Counted from the stretch's first letter, positions 1 to 6,462 are shown. The stretch: 7,995 nucleotides of DNA from JAXDLH01 sp034666705 (GCA_034666705.1 JAXDLH010000153.1:1-7995); one strand, 5' to 3'. Numbers and translations are program-made. The notes: generated by a model from the sequence alone, not told the origin.

Positions 1-2
1 GG

Positions 3-317
3 GTGAGCGCGGGGTTCGATGGCGTGCGCCTCGCGTGGCGCTGGGACGTTACACCCCCGACGAGCCCGATCCTCGCCGAGGTCGTGCTCTACCTCGTCGC
101 ACCAGCGGCTGGCAGCGCGACCCTGGAGGTAGGGGTGCTCCTGACCCCGGCGGATTGGCGTTTGCGCAGCACCTTTTTCACCGTCGACCGCGGCCGCGTG
201 GCCTCCGCCCTGGAGGCTGACGAGTCCTGGCTGACTGAAGCCTTGCGCACCGCACGCCACGATGCGTACCAGCGGCTGCCCGCCAGCGCCCGTGGCGACG
301 CCAAGGTCGCGCCGTAA
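3..317 (+). CDS. Unrecognised small protein, possibly the C-terminal part of a larger one
   Basis: An open frame of 104 codons starts with GTG at base 3 and ends with TAA. The frame is open right up to the window edge, so the GTG may be an internal valine and the gene may begin outside; no ribosome site can be seen. The protein is soluble-looking, with a beta-rich front half (residues about 24-45, alternating hydrophobics) and a helical, Arg/Ala-rich end (about 66-95). No signal peptide, membrane segment or catalytic motif is evident and I do not recognise a family. It lies 84 bp upstream of groES in the same direction, but two hairpins separate them, so it is probably a separate transcription unit. 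Coding is supported by its GC-rich third positions and lack of a better competing frame. Confidence 0.5.
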   Translation: MSAGFDGVRLAWRWDVTPPTSPILAEVVLYLVAPAAGSATLEVGVLLTPADWRLRSTFFTVDRGRVASALEADESWLTEALRTARHDAYQRLPASARGDAKVAP

Positions 318-326
318 GCCCGCATT

Positions 327-366
327 CGAGGCGGCCGATTGCCGCCTCGTCCCGACCCCGGTCGGG
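327..366 (+). terminator. Two tandem hairpins between the first gene and groES
   Basis: Bases 327-349 form a perfect 9-bp stem (CGAGGCGGC / GCCGCCTCG) with a 5-nt CGATT loop. Directly after it, 351-366 form a second stem (CCCGACC / GGTCGGG; 7 bp with a 2-nt loop or 6 bp with a 4-nt loop). No T-run follows, so these are not classical intrinsic terminators. They could end the upstream gene, or belong to the groESL 5' leader if transcription starts before them. The palindrome CIRCE (TTAGCACTC-N9-GAGTGCTAA) is not present here. Confidence 0.45.
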
Positions 367-386
367 TCAGGACGAATTCACGAAAT

Positions 387-394
387 GAGAGGAG
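387..394 (+). promoter_or_regulatory. Strong Shine-Dalgarno site of groES
   Basis: GAGAGGAGG-type purine run (387-394 is GAGAGGAG, next base G) ends 7 nt before the ATG at 402. It decides the start: the in-frame ATG at 339 would add 21 residues not found in GroES and lies inside the hairpin region. Confidence 0.8.
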
Positions 395-401
395 GCCGGA
401 T

Positions 402-713
402 ATGGTTCAAACGACGACTGCGCACAAGCTGGCACCCCTGGGGGATCGCATCGTGGTGCGCCCGAAGCAACGGGACGGCATGACGAAGAGCGGCATCGTG
501 ATTCCCGACACCGCGCGGGACAAGCCGCAGGAAGGCGAAGTGGTGGCGGTCGGCCCAGGCCGCGTGCTCGACAATGGCACGCGGCTCAGCCTGGAGCTCA
601 AGGTCGGCCAGTCCATCCTCTATTCGAAGTACGCCGGAACCGAGTTCAAGCTCGACGACGAGGAGTACCTGATCTTTCGCGAGCCCGACATCCTGGCAGT
701 CCTCGCCGATTGA
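402..713 (+). CDS. groES: Co-chaperonin GroES (Cpn10)
   Basis: 103-residue co-chaperonin; seven copies form the lid that closes the GroEL cage in the cytoplasm during ATP-driven folding. The N-terminal beta strand LAPLGDRIVVRP (residues 10-21) is diagnostic. It is followed by the mobile loop (about 24-38) with the hydrophobic contact I32-V33-I34 that docks onto GroEL, then EGEVVAVGPGR (45-54), VGQSILYSKYAGTEFK (69-83) and the closing EEYLIFREPDILAVL (88-101). The family is usually 94-100 residues, so this is full length with a slightly longer N-terminus. The start is fixed by the GAGGAGG site 7 nt upstream. It sits 74 bp before groEL in the same direction, the standard bicistronic order. Confidence 0.97.
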   Translation: MVQTTTAHKLAPLGDRIVVRPKQRDGMTKSGIVIPDTARDKPQEGEVVAVGPGRVLDNGTRLSLELKVGQSILYSKYAGTEFKLDDEEYLIFREPDILAVLAD

Positions 714-787
714 TCGGCAGCACGCGCGTCGCCCGGACCGGGCAGCACAATCCCGCACGCAAGCCCCAGACGAAGAAAGAGGCATAA

Positions 788-2416
788 ATGACCGCCAAGC
801 GATTGGAATTTGATGAGGCCGCGCGGCGGTCGTTAGCTGAGGGCGTCGACGCCCTGGCAGATGCGGTGAAGACCACGCTGGGCCCGCGTGGGCGGCACGT
901 GGCGCTCGACAAGATGTACGGCGCGCCGACCATCACCCACGACGGCGTGACCGTCGCCAAGGAGATCTCGCTCCACAAGCCGTTCCCGAACATGGGCGCC
1001 CAGCTCGTGAAGGAGGCGGCGACCAAGACCAACGACGTGGCTGGGGATGGCACCACCACGGCCACGGTGCTGGCGCAGGCGATCGTCCGCGAGGGGTTCA
1101 AGAACGTCGCGGCGGGCGCCAACCCGATCAGCATTCGGCGCGGGCTCGAGCGGGGGCTCGCCTCGGTGGTCGAGTCCATCAAGCAGATGGCCACCCCGGT
1201 CGCGGGGCGCGACGATATCGCCCACATCGCGACGATCTCCGCGGCTGATCCGAGTATCGGCAGCCTCCTGGCCGACATCTTCGAGAAGGTCGGCAAGGAT
1301 GGCGTAATCACCGTCGAGGACGGCAAGAGCCTGGCGGTGGAAGTCGAGTACACCGAGGGGATGAAGTTCGACCGCGGCTACATCAGCCCGTACTTCGTCA
1401 CCAGCCCGGAGCGCATGGAGGCGAGCCTCGAGGAGCCGTACATCCTGATCACTGACAAGAAGATTAGCGCCATGGCCGATCTGCTGCCCCTGCTCGAGAA
1501 GATCCTGCAAGGCGGCCGGAAAGAGCTCCTCATCGTCGCCGAGGATGTCGACGGCGATGCGCTCGCTACCCTGGTGGTGAATAAGCTGCGGGGCACGATC
1601 AGTGCGCTCGCCGTGAAGGCGCCCGGCTTCGGCGATCGGCGGAAGGAGATGCTGCAAGACCTGGCCATCGTGACCGGGGGCACGCTCATCTCGGAGGATG
1701 TCGGCCGCAGGCTCGACACCGCGACGCTGGAGGACCTGGGACAGTGCCGCCGGGTGGTGGCGACGAAGGACGACACCACGATCGTCGAGGGACGCGGCTC
1801 ACCGGAGCAGCTCAAGGCCCGGATCGCCCAGCTCAAGGCGCAGATCGAGACCATGAGCTCTGACTACGACCGGGAGAAGCTGCAGGAGCGGCTCGCCAAG
1901 CTGGCGGGCGGCGTTGCCGTGATCAAGGTGGGGGCCGCGACCGAGATCGAGCAGCAGTTGCGCAAGTCGCGGGTCGAGGACGCCATCTCGGCCACCAAGG
2001 CCGCCGCGGAAGAAGGCATCGTGCCCGGCGGCGGCGTCGCCCTGATCAACGCCACCGAGCGGCTCGACGGACTCAAGCTCGAGGGTGATGAGGCAGTCGG
2101 CGTGCGCGCCCTGCGCCGGGCCCTCGAAGAGCCGCTGCGCCAGATCGTCGAGAACGCCGGCATGGACGGATCGGTGGTGGTCGGCGAGGTCCGGCGCCAG
2201 CAGCAACTGCAGGAAAACACGAACATCGGCTACGATGTCGCCGCCGAGGAGTACACCGACCTGCTGAAGCGCGGCATCATCGATCCGGCCAAGGTGACGC
2301 GCTCCGCATGCGAGAACGCCATCTCCATCGCCGGCATGATCCTCACGATCGAGGCGCTCGTGACCGAGGCTCCAGAGGAGCATGGGCACGGCATGCCGCA
2401 GATGCCCGAATACTAG
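788..2416 (+). CDS. groEL: 60-kDa chaperonin GroEL (Cpn60)
   Basis: 542-residue group I chaperonin that forms the double-ring ATP-driven folding chamber and works with the GroES just upstream. Equatorial-domain ATP motifs are intact: TTLGPRGR (29-36), HDGVTVAKEI (51-60), DVAGDGTTT (83-91, with the ATP-hydrolysis Asp at D87), a late equatorial GGGVAL (about 415), and RVEDA with D398 at the same number as the catalytic D398 of E. coli GroEL. The apical part reads SPYFVTSPERMEASLEEPYILITDKKIS (about 200-227). The tail is short, EEHGHGMPQMPEY, without the Gly-Gly-Met repeats of many GroELs. An AAGAAAGAGG purine run 5 nt before ATG sets the start. It is likely co-transcribed with groES. No HrcA/CIRCE operator is visible, so heat control must use another route, or the promoter lies further upstream. 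Confidence 0.98.
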   Translation: MTAKRLEFDEAARRSLAEGVDALADAVKTTLGPRGRHVALDKMYGAPTITHDGVTVAKEISLHKPFPNMGAQLVKEAATKTNDVAGDGTTTATVLAQAIVREGFKNVAAGANPISIRRGLERGLASVVESIKQMATPVAGRDDIAHIATISAADPSIGSLLADIFEKVGKDGVITVEDGKSLAVEVEYTEGMKFDRGYISPYFVTSPERMEASLEEPYILITDKKISAMADLLPLLEKILQGGRKELLIVAEDVDGDALATLVVNKLRGTISALAVKAPGFGDRRKEMLQDLAIVTGGTLISEDVGRRLDTATLEDLGQCRRVVATKDDTTIVEGRGSPEQLKARIAQLKAQIETMSSDYDREKLQERLAKLAGGVAVIKVGAATEIEQQLRKSRVEDAISATKAAAEEGIVPGGGVALINATERLDGLKLEGDEAVGVRALRRALEEPLRQIVENAGMDGSVVVGEVRRQQQLQENTNIGYDVAAEEYTDLLKRGIIDPAKVTRSACENAISIAGMILTIEALVTEAPEEHGHGMPQMPEY

Positions 2417-2456
2417 AAGGACCCGGCCCGACCCAAGGGCGGCTGCCGTCGTCGAA

Positions 2457-2478
2457 GCGTACTCCGCACGGAGCATGC
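2457..2478 (+). terminator. Possible groESL terminator hairpin
   Basis: 41 bp after the groEL stop, GCGTACTCCG and CGGAGCATGC pair in nine of ten positions (one G-T wobble included, one A-C mismatch) around a 2-nt CA loop. It is followed only by TTC, not a T-run, so intrinsic termination is uncertain. It is the best stem close to the end of groEL. Confidence 0.35.
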
Positions 2479-2533
2479 TTCATGAGTGGCGGCCGCCCCT
2501 TGTTTGTCGCTTGATCAGCAACAGCCATTTTCC

Positions 2534-2608
2534 GTAGGCGGGGGCAAGCCCCCGCCGCGAGCCTTGTGGGGGCCAGCGCAGGCGGCGAGGGACGAGCCCT
2601 CGCCCTAC
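2534..2608. repeat. Bipartite REP-like palindromic element (two GTAGG-type hairpins facing each other)
   Basis: Hairpin one is GTA followed by a perfect 9-bp stem GGCGGGGGC / GCCCCCGCC with an AA loop (2537-2556). Hairpin two is an 8-bp stem GGCGAGGG / CCCTCGCC with a 5-nt loop (2584-2604), ending in CTAC. The outer ends GTAGG (2534-2538) and CCTAC (2604-2608) are inverted copies, so the whole element is two inverted units around a 27-bp spacer, like a REPIN. A third related unit lies at 3629-3652. The 349-bp region 2417-2765 otherwise shows only the hairpin at 2457-2478 and no gene that I can support. Confidence 0.6.
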
Positions 2609-2751
2609 CGGACGTGCAGCCGACGGCAATCAACGAAAAACGTCCGCCCAGCTATGCGAGAGGCTCCCTCCCTCCGCCAGCCGCGTGAGACTTGCGGCGA
2701 CCGTCACCCATGAGTACAGTGGCGGCACGCGCGGCCGAATGAGCGGCCAGC

Positions 2752-2760
2752 GGAGGGAGG
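2752..2760 (+). promoter_or_regulatory. Shine-Dalgarno site that selects GTG 2766 as the aldolase start
   Basis: GGAGGGAGG ends 5 nt before GTG at 2766. In-frame alternatives are GTG at 2685 and ATG at 2739; neither has a comparable site, and residues before 2766 do not resemble the family. Confidence 0.6.
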
Positions 2761-2765
2761 GCGTC

Positions 2766-3490
2766 GTGGCGGAATACCCGGAGCTGAGCGAGCGCCTCAC
2801 GGCCGGCTGTCGCATCCTCGCCGAGCAGGAGATCATCGATGCCTACGGCCACTTCTCCGCCCGGCTGCCGGACGCGCCGGACCGCTTTCTGATCAGCCGT
2901 GGCATGAGCCCAGCGCTGGTCCAGCCGGCCGACTTCATCGTGCTCGACCTCGACGGCAACGTGCTCGGCGGCAACGGGCACCCCAACGCCGAGTGGCCAA
3001 TCCACGCCTGCATCTACCGTGCTCGCCCGGACGTTGGCGCCGTGCTCCACTCCCACTCCCGGCTGTCGCGTATCTTCAGCCTCTCGCCCATCCCGCTGCG
3101 CGGCGTGCTGATGGGCCAGACGGCCGAGTGGTTCGACGGCCTGCCGGTATACCCCGAGCCAGGTTTGGTCAATACGCCGGAGCGGGGTGTCGCCCTGGCT
3201 GCTACCCTTGGGGAGGGCACGGCGGCACCGACGTGATCGTCGGCGCCGACGCGGCGGCGACGGCGCTGCGGGCGATCACCCTGAAGGATAACGCCTACGT
3301 GCTGAACGAGGTGCTCGCCCACGGCCAGCCGCGCTACTGGACGCGCGAGGAGGCGGCGGGCTGGGCCGAGCCGATGCACCAATTCCTGAGTCCAGAGGCA
3401 CGCGCCGCCCTGACCAATCGACTCTGGGACTACTACGAGGCGCGCGTCGACGGCCGCCTGAGCACAATGCTGCACGGCGACCGCGGCTGA
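2766..3490 (+). pseudogene. Class II aldolase/adducin-family protein, broken by a frameshifting deletion
   Basis: Members are Zn-dependent aldolases or epimerases acting on small sugar phosphates or hydroxy acids. The first part (2766-3236) reads AYGHFSARL (residues 26-34), a candidate catalytic Glu in AEWPIH (E76), and the zinc-binding pair in LHSHS (H95 and H97). It runs up to LAATLGEG and then stops at TGA 3234-3236. The rest is in another frame: GHG (third zinc His, codon 3218-3220), TDVIVGADAAATALRAITLKD and a C-terminal helix region to the TGA at 3488-3490. Family members normally have about seven residues (type RAVLLRG) between LG-x-G and the HG, absent here, so the lesion is probably a deletion of 1+3n bases (about 22) around 3210-3219 rather than a one-base reading error. 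The substrate is unknown. GTG start chosen from the GGAGGGAGG 5 nt upstream. Confidence 0.75.
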
Positions 3491-3628
3491 AGCTTCGCAC
3501 TGACCGCGCCTCAGCAGCTGGGCCCGGATACGGTGCACCAGGCTTGGACCAGTAGGACACGAACGTTGGCCGCCGAGATCTGCAAGCCAACCCGGTCCAC
3601 TTGCTTAGCGCGGCGGGGCATACCTCGC

Positions 3629-3652
3629 GTAGGGGTGAGGCACGCCTCGCCC
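3629..3652. repeat. REP-like GTAGG hairpin, single unit
   Basis: GTAG then a 9-bp stem GGGTGAGGC / GCCTCGCCC (3633-3652, one T-G wobble) with a 2-nt AC loop. It has the same build as the units at 2534-2556 and (reversed) 2584-2608: GTAGG leader, G/C stem, very short loop. It lies in the 221-bp spacer between the aldolase relic and the isochorismatase-like gene; nothing else recognisable is in that spacer. Confidence 0.5.
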
Positions 3653-3711
3653 GCTCTGGTGGTGATTCCGACGATAACCTCGAAGCCAACAATACGCTGG
3701 GAGACGAACCG

Positions 3712-4338
3712 ATGGCCGAGTTCCCCATCGAGCCAAGCAAGACGGCGATGCTCTTCTTCGACACGCTCAACGTGTACCTGCACCCGGCGAGCGCGGAGAC
3801 CCGCGCCGTCATCGAGAAGTCGGGCATCATCCAGCGCATGGTCCGCATGAACGACGCGTGCCGCACGGCGGGCATCGCCGTCTTCTATGGTCAGGCCGAC
3901 CACCGTCCGGATGGCAAAGACTTCGCGTCGCTCGTCGTCGACCGCGGCCACGGCGGCAAGCCCGGCGACCCGCCCACCCGCACGGTACGGCCGGCGGCGG
4001 TGGCGGGCAGCAACGAGGTCGAGATCATCGCCGAGCTCGCGCCCCAGCCCGGCGACTACGTCGTGAAGAAGCACCGCTGGAGCACCTTCTACCAGACACA
4101 CCTGGAGCTGAGCCTGCGCAGCGCCGGCATCGACACGATCATGATCGCGGGCGGCTCGACCGAGGTCGGCGTGGCGAGCACCGCCTACTCGGCGCGCGAC
4201 CACGACTTCAACCTCGTCATCCTCCGCGACGCCTGCCGCTCCGGCGTCGACGAGATCAACGACTTCTTCATGGACCGCGTCTTCCCCATCTTCGCCCGCG
4301 TCATGACCGTAGACGAAGCCATCGCCGCCTTCGCGTAA
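3712..4338 (+). CDS. Isochorismatase-fold hydrolase lacking the nucleophilic cysteine
   Basis: 208-residue protein of the isochorismatase/cysteine-hydrolase superfamily (nicotinamidase, N-carbamoylsarcosine amidase, EntB/PhzD isochorismatase), an alpha/beta cytoplasmic fold. Seen: strand 1 with catalytic Asp, MLFFDTLN (D17); a helix (about 36-52) and AVFYGQ (56-61); the lysine region VVKKHRWSTFYQT (117-129, K119/K120) with F126; then MIAGGSTEVGVASTAYSARD (144-163). In cysteine hydrolases the last motif is GxxTxxCV; here the Cys position is G153. True isochorismatases such as EntB also carry Gly there (recalled motif AHIGC), so a non-thiol hydrolysis is possible. ATG chosen for GGGAG about 9 nt upstream; the frame stays open to 3601 without family-like sequence. 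It converges on the toxin gene with 9 bp between. Confidence 0.82.
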   Translation: MAEFPIEPSKTAMLFFDTLNVYLHPASAETRAVIEKSGIIQRMVRMNDACRTAGIAVFYGQADHRPDGKDFASLVVDRGHGGKPGDPPTRTVRPAAVAGSNEVEIIAELAPQPGDYVVKKHRWSTFYQTHLELSLRSAGIDTIMIAGGSTEVGVASTAYSARDHDFNLVILRDACRSGVDEINDFFMDRVFPIFARVMTVDEAIAAFA

Positions 4339-4347
4339 CACCGCGCG

Positions 4348-4926
4348 CTATGGCGTCGGAAGGATCAGGAGCCCAAAGGTGCGCTCGACCCGATTGAGGA
4401 GCGCCCGGGGGATTGGCTCCCAGGGTGTCGCTGGCCAACTCGCTTCCCCTGCGGATCCGAAAAGCGCGATCCCGACGCCCGGAGCGCGCGGATCGTGGCT
4501 GATGCGGTAGCGGATACCCGTGAAACCGACCGCATGGAATGCGCGCGCCCACTGCTGCGTACGCGCGTAGTCCTCTATCGCGTCTATGCCCGTCGTGATA
4601 CCAAAGCCGCGCGCCCTGGCTACGGTGCAGTCTGCGAGGCGACGCGCGTCCGGCACCATGATGGTGGATAGTGCGCGCTCGTCGACGTCAGCTTGCGGGA
4701 TGAGCTGCCCCTGCCGCCCGAGCGTCTCCAGAAACGCCCCGATCGCGGTCTCGGCCAGATAGCAGGTGCCGTTCGGCGGAGACAAATTGAAGCGACCATC
4801 GGGGCCGCTGTCAAAGTACCACGCGCTCCGCGTCCGCCGGTGCACGCGGTAGAGCACTCGCTCAGGGCTCAACATCCAGGAGGGAAACCCGGCGAGCGAC
4901 ATAGGTGGTCCGGCGAGAGGGCTCAC
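4348..4926 (-). CDS. RES-domain toxin of a type II toxin-antitoxin pair
   Basis: 192 residues from GTG at 4926, 3 nt after the antitoxin stop; an ATG at 4902 would give 184 residues but has no ribosome site. RES toxins (MbcT, ParT and relatives) attack NAD+ or a related nucleotide by an ADP-ribosyltransferase-like fold and stop growth. Visible family marks, numbered from the GTG: LYRVHR (25-30, Arg of the RES triad at R27), WYFDSGPDGRFN (36-47), TCYLAETAIGAFLETL (54-69, Y56 and E67) and GIRYRISHD (137-145, S143). Length and order are normal for the family. The close spacing suggests translational coupling to the antitoxin. Which reaction it runs (NAD+ phosphorolysis, NAD+ hydrolysis or protein ADP-ribosylation) cannot be told from sequence. 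Confidence 0.85.
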   Translation of the reverse strand: MSPLAGPPMSLAGFPSWMLSPERVLYRVHRRTRSAWYFDSGPDGRFNLSPPNGTCYLAETAIGAFLETLGRQGQLIPQADVDERALSTIMVPDARRLADCTVARARGFGITTGIDAIEDYARTQQWARAFHAVGFTGIRYRISHDPRAPGVGIALFGSAGEASWPATPWEPIPRALLNRVERTFGLLILPTP

Positions 4927-4929
4927 ACC

Positions 4930-5436
4930 CTACGAGGCGAGCGGCGCAGCGCTGTGCCGCGCGACTTCGATGAGTCGCGCAGCATCGTCGTCGCGGCCGA
5001 GCCAGTCCACAGGCGTCAATCCCTCGAGCTCCGCTTGCTCCGTGGTGAGCCAGGAGGCGATGGTCCAGGGATTCGCCTCCACCGCACGGAAGGCTGCCAG
5101 CACACCGGCGAGCGCCGGGTACGGCCGCCCGCTCGGACCGAACTGACAGCGCGGGTACACGACACGTCCATTGCGCATCGGGAGACCCAATAGCCTCCCG
5201 CGTTGGACGAGGTCGTGCACCGCCTGCCGGGTCGTAACGCCGAGCAGCGCTTGCACGTCCTGAAGGCTCAACAGATCGCCGAGATGACGCGCCCACAACG
5301 TCTCGGCGGCGGCAAGGAGGGCCGCCCGCCGGCCGAACAGGGTCGGATCGTCGAGCGCCTGCTCCTCGGAGTCGAGCCCCAGTTGATTGAGCGTCCGCCG
5401 AAAGGATGCCGTTGCGGTTGCGATTGCGCTTGTCAC
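4930..5436 (-). CDS. MbcA/ParS/Xre-type antitoxin of the RES toxin
   Basis: 168 residues. A helix-turn-helix segment, LLSLQDVQALLGVTTRQAVHDLVQRGRLLGLP (about 55-86), looks more like a MerR/excisionase type than classic Xre. The C-terminal part NPWTIASWLTTEQAELEGLTPVDWLGR...ARLIEVARHSA (122-163) is the DUF2384-like toxin-binding domain (W-x-x-L...L-x-G-x-T-P). It comes first in the operon, directly before the RES toxin, the usual order for this class, and should both neutralise the toxin and repress the operon. Start is GTG at 5436; there is no clear Shine-Dalgarno site, and a -10-like TAGAAT lies 7 nt upstream, so the message may be leaderless. The N-terminus AIATATA is encoded by an imperfect GCAAYC hexamer run, so the true start could be a little further in. 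Confidence 0.82.
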   Translation of the reverse strand: MTSAIATATASFRRTLNQLGLDSEEQALDDPTLFGRRAALLAAAETLWARHLGDLLSLQDVQALLGVTTRQAVHDLVQRGRLLGLPMRNGRVVYPRCQFGPSGRPYPALAGVLAAFRAVEANPWTIASWLTTEQAELEGLTPVDWLGRDDDAARLIEVARHSAAPLAS

Positions 5437-5443
5437 AATCCAG

Positions 5444-5467
5444 ATTCTAGCATGTCAAGTGCGTCAA
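5444..5467 (-). promoter_or_regulatory. Putative promoter/operator of the toxin-antitoxin operon
   Basis: On the minus strand a -10-like TAGAAT (5449-5444) sits 7 nt before the GTG at 5436. Upstream are two TTGAC blocks, TTGACG (5467-5462) and TTGACA (5458-5453), a 9-bp direct repeat CTTGACGCA CTTGACATG. Neither block is at the standard 17-bp distance (12 and 3 bp), so the repeat may be an operator for the antitoxin rather than a -35 box. This is the lowest-GC part of the divergent spacer. Confidence 0.3.
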
Positions 5468-5584
5468 GATGGCGCTCTGATAGCCCCGACCCAGGCCAAG
5501 CAGGCTTTTCCCCGCGATCGGCAAGAGGCCACAATTTGCCGCGGCTGTAGTACGCTGACACCGGCAATGCCACACGATAACCTC

Positions 5585-5595
5585 AGGGGGAGGGG
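5585..5595 (+). promoter_or_regulatory. Shine-Dalgarno site that sets the start of the ferritin-like gene
   Basis: AGGGGGAGGGG ends 4 nt before ATG at 5600. It favours this start over the in-frame ATG at 5567 and over the much longer open frame that begins at 5387 inside the antitoxin gene. Confidence 0.6.
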
Positions 5596-5599
5596 CGAG

Positions 5600-6457
5600 A
5601 TGGCTGACATTCGCGGCGTGGGGACGCTGATCACTTACTCGGAGGACAACCCGGTTCAGGAGTGGATCGAGCACCTCCGGAAGAGTCTGGACGCCGAGAA
5701 GCGCGAGCCCCAGGACCAGGCCGAGCGCGAGATCCTCGGCCGCTGGCTGGGCTACCGGGGACGCGACGAGCTCGAGAACACGGTGGGCCTCGCCTGCTAT
5801 GCATGCGCCCACTTCGACATGGATTTCGAGTGGCGCTTCCTGCTCACCGACCACATCCGCACCGAGGCGGGGCACGGCTGGGGCTACATCAAGCAAGCCG
5901 ACCTGATCGACCCGAGCCGCGACCACTCCAAGCCGGATCCCGACTTCGAGTACGAGCACGGACTCTGGCCGCGCGTCGAGCACATCGCGATCCAGAAACG
6001 CGATCTGCTGAGCTACGTCTTCGCGGGCAACCTCTGGCCGTACGGCCACGTCACGGCCGCCAGCATCCAGGGCATCCACATCACGTCATCACGGGTGATG
6101 GAGTTCGAGGAGCGGGTCGTCGCGGCGGAAGAGCGCGGGCACCACGATGCCCTGCTGCAGAAGATCCACGACTACGTGTGGGAGTTGATCGACCGTTACG
6201 GCGAGCAGTACGTGCGCACGCGGATCGCCGAGATCGACGCCGAGGCGCTCAACAGCCGGCCGCGCACAGTGTTCGACCCGCCGCGCCGCGAGTTCCTGCG
6301 CAAATATTTCAACGTGCCGGTCGAGAACGTGGCCAAGTTCTACGAGTGGCGCGAGTACCTCTATCAGAACGTGCTCGGCTTCCCGTCGGAGCCCGTCCAC
6401 ATCAAGCATTGGCCACCGGAGGTCCCGCAGCCGCAGCTCGTCCTCGCCGGGGCGTAG
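5600..6457 (+). CDS. Ferritin-like, probably di-iron protein of unknown substrate
   Basis: 285-residue all-helical cytoplasmic protein. Two Glu-x-x-His pairs are visible: RTEAGHGWG (E89, H92) and AAEERGHHD (E178, H181). E59 lies 30 residues before the first pair as the likely first helix ligand, and E127 or a neighbour may be the third-helix ligand. This is the four-helix carboxylate-bridged di-iron layout. The general look (FEWRFLLTDHIRTEAGHGW; long C-terminal FDPPRREFLRKYFN...EWREYLYQNVLGFP) reminds me of the phenylacetyl-CoA epoxidase PaaA/PaaC superfamily, but no ring-epoxidase partner genes or reductase lie nearby, so an aerobic oxygenase/oxidase role is only inferred. The start is set by AGGGGGAGGGG. 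It diverges from the toxin-antitoxin operon, with a 163-bp shared upstream region. Confidence 0.7.
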   Translation: MADIRGVGTLITYSEDNPVQEWIEHLRKSLDAEKREPQDQAEREILGRWLGYRGRDELENTVGLACYACAHFDMDFEWRFLLTDHIRTEAGHGWGYIKQADLIDPSRDHSKPDPDFEYEHGLWPRVEHIAIQKRDLLSYVFAGNLWPYGHVTAASIQGIHITSSRVMEFEERVVAAEERGHHDALLQKIHDYVWELIDRYGEQYVRTRIAEIDAEALNSRPRTVFDPPRREFLRKYFNVPVENVAKFYEWREYLYQNVLGFPSEPVHIKHWPPEVPQPQLVLAGA

Positions 6458-6462
6458 GCCGG

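Noticed and set aside
833..1657. A 274-residue open frame antisense to groEL (also 1799-2476)
   Set aside because: These mirror the GC-rich codon pattern of groEL, have no ribosome site and no recognisable motif.
2486..2713. A small + strand gene after groEL
   Set aside because: The frame runs through the GTAGG palindromes, and its Pro/Arg-rich composition reflects the repeat; no ribosome site.
3205..3236. Programmed ribosomal frameshift in the aldolase gene
   Set aside because: No good slippery heptamer is seen, and joining the frames still lacks about seven conserved residues before the zinc His, so a deletion explains it better.
3511..4341. A 276-residue minus-strand open frame opposite the isochorismatase-like gene
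   Set aside because: Low-complexity Val/Asp/Ala/Arg-rich shadow of the true gene, without a family resemblance.
4339..4347. A shared bidirectional terminator between the converging isochorismatase-like and toxin genes
   Set aside because: Only 9 bp lie between the stops and no stem can form there.
5387..5599. A longer N-terminus for the ferritin-like protein
   Set aside because: It would overlap the antitoxin start, has no family-like sequence, and the strong ribosome site points to ATG 5600.
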